Shown: positions 38,650 to 46,650 of the stretch, in pieces
Layout of the letters: each line of letters begins with the position of its first letter
Position numbering within the stretch: position 1 is the stretch's first letter
Assembly: GCF_025231525.1 (NCBI RefSeq)
Contig: NZ_CP103057.1
Coordinates: forward strand, 496,001-560,000
Direction: 5' to 3'
Length of the DNA stretch: 64,000 nucleotides
From: Sphingomonas endolithica
GTDB taxonomy: Bacteria; Pseudomonadota; Alphaproteobacteria; Sphingomonadales; Sphingomonadaceae
Made by a program: the position numbers and the translations under genes
Notes under the pieces: generated by a model
Databases searched by the model: none
The model's input: only the letters and a program-made list of their open reading frames with translations
What the model was told of the DNA's origin: nothing

Positions 38650-39762
38650 ATGGCTACATCCCCGTTTCGCGCCGATCATGTCGGCAGTTTCCTGCGGCCG
38701 GCAGCGCTGATCGAGGCACGTACGCAGTTCCAGGCCGGCACCATCGATGCCGCCGCGCTGCGCCGTGTCGAGGACGAATCGATCCGAGGTATCGTTGGGT
38801 TCCAGGAAGGGCTCGGCCTGAAGGGCATCACCGATGGCGAGTTTCGCCGCACCTATTTCCACACCGATTTCCTGCTGCAGCTCGACGGCGTCGAGGAAGC
38901 CGGCGGCACGCAAGTGCATTTCCATCGTCATGGTGGCGAGGAACTGTCCTACGCACCACCCGTGATGAAGATCACCGGCAAGATCGAGCATGCTCGCGAC
39001 ATCCAGCGCCGCGATTTCGAATTCCTGGCGAGCGTCACATCGGCTACGCCCAAGGTGACGATTCCGTCGCCGACCATGCTGCACTTCCGCGGCGGGCGCG
39101 ATGCAATCGACGCGCAGGCCTATCCCGATCTCGATCAATTCTACACCGATCTGTCCGCCGCCTATCGCGCCGAGATCGCCAGCCTGGCCGATGCCGGTTG
39201 CCGATACCTGCAGCTCGACGATACCAACCTTGCGTATCTGTGCGACGACACGCAGCGGGCCAATGCCCGTGCGCGGGGCATGGATCCGGACGAGTTGCCG
39301 CGTCTCTACGCACGGATCATCAACGACTCGATCCGCGATCGGCCGGCCGACATGGTCGTCTGCGTCCACCTGTGCCGGGGCAATTTCCGCTCGTCCTGGG
39401 CGGCGGAGGGCGGCTACGAGCCGGTCGCGGAAGTGCTGTTCAACGAACTGGCGATCGACGGCTATTTCCTCGAATATGACGATCCCCGTTCGGGCGATTT
39501 CGCACCGTTGCGGCACGTGCCCAAGGACAAGACCGTGGTGCTCGGCCTGGTCACGACCAAGCTCGGCGAGTTGGAGAATGCCGACGACATCAAGCGTCGC
39601 ATCGACGAAGCGGCCAAGCACATGCCGCTCGACCAGATGGCGCTCTCGCCGCAGTGCGGCTTCTCCTCCACCGTCCACGGCAACGACATCGCGGTCGAGC
39701 AGCAGCGTGCAAAGATGCAGTTGGTGATCGACGTGGCACGTGACGTTTGGGGCGATGCGTAG
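38650..39762 (+). CDS. MetE-like (cobalamin-independent methionine synthase family) methyltransferase
   Basis: The 370-residue protein corresponds to the C-terminal catalytic half of MetE. FRADHVGSFLRPAAL is the usual start; ITDGEFRR, CRYLQLDDTNLAYL and the zinc ligands are visible: His240 and Cys242 in CVHLCRGN, a glutamate in LEYDDPRSGDF, and Cys336 in SPQCGFSS. The family transfers a methyl group from a folate or other donor to a thiol such as homocysteine. Stand-alone half-length members act on small methyl donors and are often placed in catabolic clusters. It is divergent from the Rieske oxygenase (88-base gap), so the two may share regulation, perhaps in handling a methyl group. Confidence 0.85.
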   Translation: MATSPFRADHVGSFLRPAALIEARTQFQAGTIDAAALRRVEDESIRGIVGFQEGLGLKGITDGEFRRTYFHTDFLLQLDGVEEAGGTQVHFHRHGGEELSYAPPVMKITGKIEHARDIQRRDFEFLASVTSATPKVTIPSPTMLHFRGGRDAIDAQAYPDLDQFYTDLSAAYRAEIASLADAGCRYLQLDDTNLAYLCDDTQRANARARGMDPDELPRLYARIINDSIRDRPADMVVCVHLCRGNFRSSWAAEGGYEPVAEVLFNELAIDGYFLEYDDPRSGDFAPLRHVPKDKTVVLGLVTTKLGELENADDIKRRIDEAAKHMPLDQMALSPQCGFSSTVHGNDIAVEQQRAKMQLVIDVARDVWGDA

Positions 39763-39779
39763 GGTTTAGCAGAGCGTGC

Positions 39780-39990
39780 CGCTCGTCACCCGGATTTGTT
39801 CCGGGGTTCACCGTGCCGCACCCTCTAGGTCAGCCGATATTGTGGCGCAAGCCGCGAGGTGGACCCCGGTCGACGGCCATCTCGCTCGAGCATAGTCGTC
39901 ATCCCAGCGCAGGCGGGGATCCATAAACTTGGACATCAGGACTTTGGGTGCGAAGCCAGCCGGTATGGATCCCCGCCTGCGCGGGGGATG
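39780..39990. repeat. Cluster of intergenic palindromes, one with 19-base perfect arms
   Basis: The arms at 39907-39925 (GCGCAGGCGGGGATCCATA) and 39964-39982 are perfect inverted copies with a 38-base loop; flanks CGTCATCCC and GGGGATGACG extend the pairing. An arm of the CCGGATTTGTTCCGGGG class lies at about 39789-39810. The 495-base gap 39763-40257 holds this cluster and a probable promoter; I see no gene in it. Confidence 0.85.
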
Positions 39991-40175
39991 ACGGGTGGTA
40001 CATGTCCAAACGGTGCAGCCACCGGACAAGCCCGCGGTGACGTCTGATTGATGTAGCCATGACCGCAGCTGCGCGTCCTCGCAAGCTTGTCACCAGCGGG
40101 AGGGTACGCGACTTGATCCTGGGCTTTATCCGCCTTCGGCGCCTCTGCCAAAATCAAGAACTTCTGTAGAAACGA

Positions 40176-40194
40176 TAGTTGTCACCTATAACTA
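40176..40194. promoter_or_regulatory. Candidate operator upstream of the first hydrolase gene
   Basis: TAGTT (40176-40180) and AACTA (40190-40194) form an inverted repeat overlapping a possible -35 element TTGTCA (40179-40184), 64 bases before the hydrolase start. It is weak evidence for a MarR-type operator. Confidence 0.3.
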
Positions 40195-40257
40195 AATGTG
40201 TTCTACATCATGGCAATTCCGGCACAGACCGGCGTGATGTGAGAGGATGTAGGCACG

Positions 40258-42018
40258 ATGTCGGCGCAGGATGTTCATCGGCAAATGGCCTTGGCGATTG
40301 CCGCATTGGCCCTGTCGGCAAACGCCGTGCTGCCCGCCATCGCCGCCCCCAGTGCGGCCGCTGCCCGGGCTGATCCGCACTTCATTCGCGAATCGATCTA
40401 TGTGCCCGTGCGCGATGGCACGCGGCTGGCGCTCAACATCTACCGCCCGGTCCGAAACGGACGCGCGGTAGAGACGCCGCTGCCGATCGTTTTCGCCTTC
40501 ACGCCCTATCGCGCGCGCTATGTCGACAAGGACGGCAAGATTGTCGAACTGGTGGATTCACCCGTATTCGGCCTGCGTGCGCTGGTTAAATCCGGCTATG
40601 TCGTCGCCACCGCCGATGTGCGCGGCAAGGGTGCTTCGTTCGGAGCGCGTCGCGGCTTTCTCGACCAGACCGAAGCGCATGACGGTTACGATTTGATCGA
40701 ATGGCTGGCGAAGAAGCCGTGGTCGAGCGGCAAGGTCGGGCTTACCGGCTGCTCTTATCTCGGCGGTTCGGCAATGCTGGTGGCGGGCACACTACCACCA
40801 TCCTTACGCGCGGTGTTCGCCGCGGCGACCGACCTCGACAAATACAGCTTCGTGCGCAACGGCGGCATTACCGGGCAGTTCAACACGCGCCCGGACGAGC
40901 CGCTGGCCGTCGATCTCGCCAGCGTGCCGGTCGATGCAGATCGCGACGGTACCATGCTGAAGGCAGCAGTGGCCGAACATGCCGGCAACACGCCAATGGC
41001 CGCTTTGTGGTACGGCATGCCGTACCGCGACGATGCGTCCCCGCTGACGAAGAACCGCTTCTGGGAAGAGGTCGGCCCCTACACCCATCTCAAGGCGCTG
41101 CAGAGCCCGCAACTCGCCTGGCTGCTGTGGAGCAATTGGGAGGATGAGCCGACCGAGCAGATGATCCTGAACGCGGCCAACCTCAAGTCGCGCATCCTCA
41201 TAGGTCCGGGTAGTCATTGCGTGCCGCCTGCGGCGTTCGACATTGCCGGGGAGCAGAAATCGTTCTTCGACCATTATCTGAAGGGCATCGACAACGGCTT
41301 CGAGCGGGGTCCGCGCGCGTCCTGGTACAGCGAGACTCCAGGCAAGGGCGTCGGCGCCGGTACGATGGTGCAGTCGGCAACGCTGCCGGGCGTCGGCATC
41401 AAGCGATCGCCGCTTTATCTGTCCGGTGCCGAGGCGGTCACACTGGCGCCGGGCAAATCGGCGAAGGTACCGTTCATCGTCGACTACAATGTCGGGCAGG
41501 GCGAGTATTTCGCCTTCTGGCCACCTTCGCAGGACGGCAAGGGGCTGACCTTCACCAGCCCAGCGCTTGCCGGCGATGCCGCCATGACCGGCTATCCCAT
41601 TGCCCACATCGTCACGGCACTCGATCGGCCGGACGCCAACCTGTTCGCTTATCTCGAGGACGTCGATCCAGCGGGTAAGGCTTATATCGTGTCGTTCGGA
41701 CGGCTGGCGGCATCGCACCGCAAGCTCGGGCGCGCACCCTATGATCGGCTCGATCTGCCCTATCATTCCGGCTTGCGCGCAGACGCGCTGCCGATGGTGC
41801 CCGGCAAAGCGGCCGAACTCGCCTTCTCGATGGTGCCGCGTGCCTATACCTTTGCCGCCGGGCACCGCATCCGCGTGACGTTGACCGGCGCCGATCCGCG
41901 CCAGCGCAACCTGGCCGAGATCAAGCAGACGCCGCCGCCGGTGTTCACCGTGGCGACCGGCGGCGCGGTGGCCTCGCGCATCGACATTCCATTTACAACG
42001 AAACCGACGTTCCGCTGA
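40258..42018 (+). CDS. CocE/NonD-family secreted hydrolase, copy 1
   Basis: The 586-residue protein has a signal peptide (MALAIAALALSANAVLPAIAA, cleaved near residue 30), then the X-Pro dipeptidyl-peptidase-like alpha/beta hydrolase fold. The catalytic serine is in GLTGCSYLGGSAM near residue 166; DVRGKGASFGARRGFLDQTE is the family oxyanion region and GPGSHCVPP near residue 320 carries the likely histidine. The C-terminal beta-sandwich domain ends RIDIPFTTKP. Members hydrolyse esters and amides such as cocaine or glutaryl-cephalosporin, so an acyl-aromatic ester is a reasonable substrate. A TonB receptor follows after 27 bases, and a paralogue of both is next. Confidence 0.87.
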   Translation: MSAQDVHRQMALAIAALALSANAVLPAIAAPSAAAARADPHFIRESIYVPVRDGTRLALNIYRPVRNGRAVETPLPIVFAFTPYRARYVDKDGKIVELVDSPVFGLRALVKSGYVVATADVRGKGASFGARRGFLDQTEAHDGYDLIEWLAKKPWSSGKVGLTGCSYLGGSAMLVAGTLPPSLRAVFAAATDLDKYSFVRNGGITGQFNTRPDEPLAVDLASVPVDADRDGTMLKAAVAEHAGNTPMAALWYGMPYRDDASPLTKNRFWEEVGPYTHLKALQSPQLAWLLWSNWEDEPTEQMILNAANLKSRILIGPGSHCVPPAAFDIAGEQKSFFDHYLKGIDNGFERGPRASWYSETPGKGVGAGTMVQSATLPGVGIKRSPLYLSGAEAVTLAPGKSAKVPFIVDYNVGQGEYFAFWPPSQDGKGLTFTSPALAGDAAMTGYPIAHIVTALDRPDANLFAYLEDVDPAGKAYIVSFGRLAASHRKLGRAPYDRLDLPYHSGLRADALPMVPGKAAELAFSMVPRAYTFAAGHRIRVTLTGADPRQRNLAEIKQTPPPVFTVATGGAVASRIDIPFTTKPTFR

Positions 42019-42045
42019 TCAGCGGGCGCAAGGGGAGGACAGACC

Positions 42046-44736
42046 ATGAAGACCAAGACCAGGATCGCCACGGGCGTTGCGATGACGGCAATGCTATGGG
42101 CCGGTGCCGCCGCCGCGCAGCAGACGACTCCGTCCGAGACCACGCAAGCGCCGGATGCCGGCCCGACCGTCAACCAGGAACCGACGGCCGACATCATCGT
42201 CACCGGCAGCCGGGTGCGCGGCGCCGCACCGGTTGGATCGACCGTGATCTCGCTCGGACGCGAAGATGTCGTCGCCTCCGGCGCCGCCACCACCGACCAG
42301 CTGATCAAGCAAATCCCGCAGGTCTTCGATCTAGGCGTCAGCCAGAATTCGCGCGGCCAGTCGGGCGGCAACGGCAACATCTCCTACGGCAACAGCGTCA
42401 ACCTCCGAGGCATAGGGCCCTATGCGACGCTGATTCTGGTCGACGGGCACCGCGCGGTGAACAACAGCCGCGCATTCGACCCCTCTGTCATCCCGACCAT
42501 TGGTCTCGAACGGGTCGAGGTCGTCGCCGACGGTGCGTCGGCGATTTACGGTTCGGATGCCGTCGCCGGCGTGGTCAACCTCATCCCGCGCCGCTCGCTC
42601 GACGGTATCGAAGCTTCCGCGCGCTATGGCTTTGCGGACGATTTCCACGAGTGGCAGGTCGGTGCCGCCTTCGGCCACAAATGGAGCCAGGGCCAGATCA
42701 TGGTCGCGCTGGAACATACGTTCCGATCGAACCTGAACGGCAACGACCGCAGTTTCTTCCGCTCCGACCAGACCGCATTTGGCGGCGGCGATTACCGCGT
42801 CAACCGCTGCAATCCCGGCACGATCACGGCCGGCGGCATCAGCTATGCCATTCCCGTCGGCGGCGTGACCCAGGCGAATGCCGGCGCTTTGGTGCCCGGC
42901 ACGAGCAACCGCTGCGACGACATCGTCGGGCAGGATCTGTTCCCGCAGCAGCAATATGATTCCGCGAACATGACCTTCACGCAGGAGATCGGCGACCGGG
43001 TCACCTTGTTTGCCGACGGCTTCTATTCCTACCGCAAGTTCCTGCGTCTGCCGGCTTACCCGAGCGCGTCGTTGACGGTGCCGCAGAGCAATGCCTTCTT
43101 CGTGCGACCGGCCGGCTTCACCGGCACCAACTACACGCTCGGCTACAACTTCCAGAACGACCTGTTCCGCGCGCCCAATCCGGGCAGCGCCGAAAACTAC
43201 CAGATTTCCCCCGGCGTCCGCGTCAAGCTGTTCGGCGACTGGCAGGCGGAAGGCGTCTACAGCTATGGCCGCGGGGACGACCAGTCCGATTCCTATTACG
43301 GTCTGAACAATGCCGCACTTGCCACGGCTCTGGCGAGCAGCAATCCGGCGACCGCCTTCGATCCCTACGGCCAGGGCCGTACCTCGCAGGCCACCCTGGA
43401 TGCGATCTACGACCAGGTGTTCCTGGCCCCTACGCTCAACCACTTCACCGGCTACGAAGCGCGGCTGAATGGCTCGCTGTTCCACCTGGGTGGCGGCGAC
43501 GTGAAACTGGCGGCCGGCTATGAGGGGCAGGAGATCGAGACGATCCTCGGCAATGTCCGCGGCGTGCGTGGGTCCAAGGTGGTTTATCGCACCTTCTCGC
43601 GGCGCGTCGACTCCGCTTATGCCGAATTGCTCGTGCCGCTGTTCAGCGCTGAGAATGCCATCCCCGGCATCCGCCGGCTCGATCTCGACGCCGCGGTTCG
43701 TTACGACAAATACAGTGACGTCGGCAGCACGACCAATCCCAAGTTCGGCATCAACTGGTCGCCTGTGCGTGGCCTGACGTTCCGCGGCAGCTACGGCACC
43801 TCATTCCGCGCGCCGCTCATCTCGCAGATCTACGGCAATTCGAACAATTTGTTCGTGCAGACCTATCAGAACCCGGCAGGAGCACCGATCACCGGCGTGG
43901 CGCTGTCGGGTGCCAATCTCGGTCTCAAGCCGGAAGAGGCGACTACGTGGTCGGCCGGTGCCGATCTCGAACTCGGCCGGCTGCGCCTGAACGCCACCTA
44001 TTTCAACGTCGAATATACCAATCAGGTCGATTCCTACCTTTCGGATCTCGCGATCGTCGCACGCGAAGACCAGTTTGCCGGCACCGGCATCATCCTGCGC
44101 GGCGCGGCGGCAGCGGCGCGTGTTGCGGAATTGCAGGCGCAGGGGATCAACGTGGTTGGTGCCTTGCCGGGCGGGAGTGCGGCGAACGTCACCTTGTTCG
44201 TCGACGGGCGGAACAACAATCTGGGGAAATCGAAGACGGAGGGTATCGACCTCGTCGCGAATTATACGTTGCCGACCGACAATGTCGGCACGTTCGGCAT
44301 GAACCTCAGCGGCACGTACCTGACACGTTACGAAGTCTCGATCACCGAAGCGGCACCCGCGATCGACCGCCGCAACACGATCTTCTTCCCGCTGAAGTTC
44401 AAGGCGCGTGGCAGCGTAACCTGGGATCTGGCGCCGTTCCGGGCGCAGCTGACCGCCACGCATGTCGGCGGGTATCGCAACAACGCGGTGACACCGTTCG
44501 AAAGCGTGAAGAGCTACACGCCGATCGACTTCAGCATCGCCTGGACGCTCGGCAATCAGGGTGGCAACAACGTGCTCGACAACACCGTGCTGGGTGCCGA
44601 AGTGCGCAACGTGTTCGATATCGATCCGCCCTACGTCAACTTGGCGCCGTCCGGAAACGGCAGCGGCGGGTATGACGCGACCGCGTCGAACCCGACCGGC
44701 CGGCTCATTTCTGCTTCGCTGCGTACCAAGTTCTGA
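42046..44736 (+). CDS. TonB-dependent outer-membrane receptor, copy 1
   Basis: The 896-residue protein has a signal peptide (MKTKTRIATGVAMTAMLWAG, cleaved after AAAAQ) and a TonB-box-like DIIVTGSRVRG, then a plug domain with SVNLRGIGPYATLILVDGHR and VADGASAIYGSDAVAGVVNLI. The barrel part ends with PTGRLISASLRTKF, a terminal phenylalanine as expected for outer-membrane proteins. No STN signalling domain is present, so it is a transporter, not a transducer. It lies 27 bases after the CocE-like hydrolase on the same strand; import of the hydrolase substrate or product is likely. The ligand is unknown. Confidence 0.92.
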   Translation: MKTKTRIATGVAMTAMLWAGAAAAQQTTPSETTQAPDAGPTVNQEPTADIIVTGSRVRGAAPVGSTVISLGREDVVASGAATTDQLIKQIPQVFDLGVSQNSRGQSGGNGNISYGNSVNLRGIGPYATLILVDGHRAVNNSRAFDPSVIPTIGLERVEVVADGASAIYGSDAVAGVVNLIPRRSLDGIEASARYGFADDFHEWQVGAAFGHKWSQGQIMVALEHTFRSNLNGNDRSFFRSDQTAFGGGDYRVNRCNPGTITAGGISYAIPVGGVTQANAGALVPGTSNRCDDIVGQDLFPQQQYDSANMTFTQEIGDRVTLFADGFYSYRKFLRLPAYPSASLTVPQSNAFFVRPAGFTGTNYTLGYNFQNDLFRAPNPGSAENYQISPGVRVKLFGDWQAEGVYSYGRGDDQSDSYYGLNNAALATALASSNPATAFDPYGQGRTSQATLDAIYDQVFLAPTLNHFTGYEARLNGSLFHLGGGDVKLAAGYEGQEIETILGNVRGVRGSKVVYRTFSRRVDSAYAELLVPLFSAENAIPGIRRLDLDAAVRYDKYSDVGSTTNPKFGINWSPVRGLTFRGSYGTSFRAPLISQIYGNSNNLFVQTYQNPAGAPITGVALSGANLGLKPEEATTWSAGADLELGRLRLNATYFNVEYTNQVDSYLSDLAIVAREDQFAGTGIILRGAAAAARVAELQAQGINVVGALPGGSAANVTLFVDGRNNNLGKSKTEGIDLVANYTLPTDNVGTFGMNLSGTYLTRYEVSITEAAPAIDRRNTIFFPLKFKARGSVTWDLAPFRAQLTATHVGGYRNNAVTPFESVKSYTPIDFSIAWTLGNQGGNNVLDNTVLGAEVRNVFDIDPPYVNLAPSGNGSGGYDATASNPTGRLISASLRTKF

Positions 44737-44808
44737 GCGGCGACCGGGCGCGTGATCGGCATCGATCGCGCGCCCGAAACATTCCAGCAATAAACCGCTC
44801 TGTATCGG

Positions 44809-44835
44809 TTGATAAGTACAACAGTACTATATAAC
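44809..44835 (+). promoter_or_regulatory. Promoter with palindromic operator before the second hydrolase
   Basis: A TTGATA -35-like element (44809-44814) and a TATAAC -10-like element (44830-44835) enclose the palindrome AGTAC-aaca-GTACT (44815-44828). A repressor bound here would block RNA polymerase. It lies about 45 bases before the start of the second hydrolase. Confidence 0.45.
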
Positions 44836-44878
44836 ACCTGACTGTAGGACGCGCAGATCGTTCCTGGGAGAGGTGGTC

Positions 44879-46627
44879 GTGACCGAGCGGCTTGGTAGGC
44901 GGACTCACGTAGTAGCGTGTGCCGCAACGATGTTGTCCTTGATGCCGCTGAGCGCGCTGGCGCAGCAGGCCGACCCGCTGGTGGCGCGACAGTCCATTTA
45001 CCTACCCATGCGCGACGGCACCCGCCTGGCCGTCAACATCTATCGTCCGGCGGCAGGCGGCAAGCCGGTCGCGACCAAGGCGCCGGTGGTGTTCGCCTTC
45101 ACGCCCTATCGCGCGCGCTATTACGACAAGGGCAAGCTGGTCGAGCTTGTCGATTCGCCGCAGTTCGGGCTGCGCGATCTGGTGCATAGCGGCTACGTCG
45201 TCGCCACGGCGGACATCCGCGGCAAGGGCGCCTCGTTCGGCGCGCGACGCGGCTTTCTCGATCAGACCGAGGCCAAGGACGGCGCGGAGATCGTTGCCTG
45301 GCTGGCGGCCCAGCCTTATGCCAGCGGCGATGTCGGCCTGATCGGCTGTTCCTATCTCGGCGGCACGGCAATGCTCGTCGCCGGTGCCCGCCCACCGGCG
45401 GTGAAGGCGGTGTTCTCGGCAGCGACCGACTGGGACAAATACGATTTCGTCCGCCGCGGCGGCATTACCGGTCAATTCAACACGCGTCCCGAAGATCCGA
45501 TCACGCCCGATCTGGACAGCGTACCGGTCGATGCCGACACGGGCGGCGTGCTGTTGAAACAAGCGGTGGCGCAGCATGCCGGCAACACGCCAATGGCGCC
45601 CTTGTGGTACGGTATTCCTTACCGCGATAGCGTTTCACCTCTGACCGGCACACGTTTCTGGGAAGAGGTCGGACCCTACACCCACAAGGCGGCGATGACC
45701 GCGCCGGGCGTCGCCTGGTATTTGTGGGGCAATTGGAACGACGAACCGACCGAGCAGGTCATTCGTTCGGCCGCCAATTTGCCCGCCAAGCTGATCGTCG
45801 GGCCGGGCAGCCATTGCGACGTGCCCAAGCAGTTCGACATCAATGCGATCCAGAAGCGCTTCTTTGATCGTTATTTGAAGGGCATTCGCAACGGCATCGA
45901 TACGGAGCCCAAATATAGCTGGTGGCGGGAAGACGGAGCCGGCGGCGCGCTGATCCGTTCGGACCGGCTGCCCGGCGTCGGTATCAAGCGCACGCCCTTG
46001 TTCCTCGGCATGGCCAGCCGCCGCGTCGACGGTACGCTGGGCTCACGTGTCCCGGCACCCGGCACCTTCGACTACCGCATCGATTATGATATCCCGACCG
46101 AAGGCTATTTCCCATTCTGGCCGGCCTCTCCGGACGGGCACGCAGCAACCTTCACCACCGCGCCGCTGGCCAGGTCGGCGACTATCGAGGGCTTTACGAT
46201 TGTATCGGTGCGCGCGGCCGCCAACGGTCCTGCGGCCAACATTTTCGCCTATCTCGAGGATGTCGCTCCCGACGGCAAGGCGGTGGTGTTGGCGCAGGGG
46301 CGGCTGGCGGGCAGCCATCGCACGCTCGCCAAGGCGCCGTATGCGAACCTTGATCTGCCTTATCGGTCGGGTCTGAAGCGTGACGATACGCCGCTGATCC
46401 CCGGCCGGCCGACGACCCTGACCTTCGAACTGTCGCCGCGATCCTATGTCGTGCAGCCGCATCACCGGCTGCGCGTCGCGCTGGCGGGCGCCGATCCGCG
46501 TCAGCGCAACCTCGCGGCGATCCGCGGCGGCCTGGCGCAACGCTGGACCTTCTACGGCGGCGCGGGCGGCTCCCGCATCGATATCCCGTTCACCACGCCG
46601 GTCCAGTTCGAGACCACGCCACAATGA
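44879..46627 (+). CDS. CocE/NonD-family secreted hydrolase, copy 2
   Basis: The 582-residue protein is a close paralogue of copy 1: DGTRLAVNIYRP, VFAFTPYRARY, YVVATADIRGKGASFGARRG, the nucleophile elbow GCSYLGG near residue 158 and GPGSHCDVP. A signal peptide ends in the ALAQQ region near residue 28. I chose the GTG at 44879, after GGGAGAGG; a GTG two codons earlier is possible. It has its own promoter region with a palindrome, and is followed at 24 bases by a second TonB receptor. The duplicated hydrolase may differ in ester specificity. Confidence 0.87.
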   Translation: MTERLGRRTHVVACAATMLSLMPLSALAQQADPLVARQSIYLPMRDGTRLAVNIYRPAAGGKPVATKAPVVFAFTPYRARYYDKGKLVELVDSPQFGLRDLVHSGYVVATADIRGKGASFGARRGFLDQTEAKDGAEIVAWLAAQPYASGDVGLIGCSYLGGTAMLVAGARPPAVKAVFSAATDWDKYDFVRRGGITGQFNTRPEDPITPDLDSVPVDADTGGVLLKQAVAQHAGNTPMAPLWYGIPYRDSVSPLTGTRFWEEVGPYTHKAAMTAPGVAWYLWGNWNDEPTEQVIRSAANLPAKLIVGPGSHCDVPKQFDINAIQKRFFDRYLKGIRNGIDTEPKYSWWREDGAGGALIRSDRLPGVGIKRTPLFLGMASRRVDGTLGSRVPAPGTFDYRIDYDIPTEGYFPFWPASPDGHAATFTTAPLARSATIEGFTIVSVRAAANGPAANIFAYLEDVAPDGKAVVLAQGRLAGSHRTLAKAPYANLDLPYRSGLKRDDTPLIPGRPTTLTFELSPRSYVVQPHHRLRVALAGADPRQRNLAAIRGGLAQRWTFYGGAGGSRIDIPFTTPVQFETTPQ

Positions 46628-46650
46628 TGTTTCATCTACAGGAGAGAATG

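Noticed and set aside
39808..40093. Short frames within the palindromic cluster after the MetE-like gene
   Set aside because: They consist of repeat sequence and have no ribosome site or conserved pattern.
44809..44835. A shared operator motif for both CocE cassettes
   Set aside because: The inverted repeats before the two cassettes (TAGTT...AACTA and AGTAC...GTACT) are not the same sequence, so one common binding site cannot be claimed.
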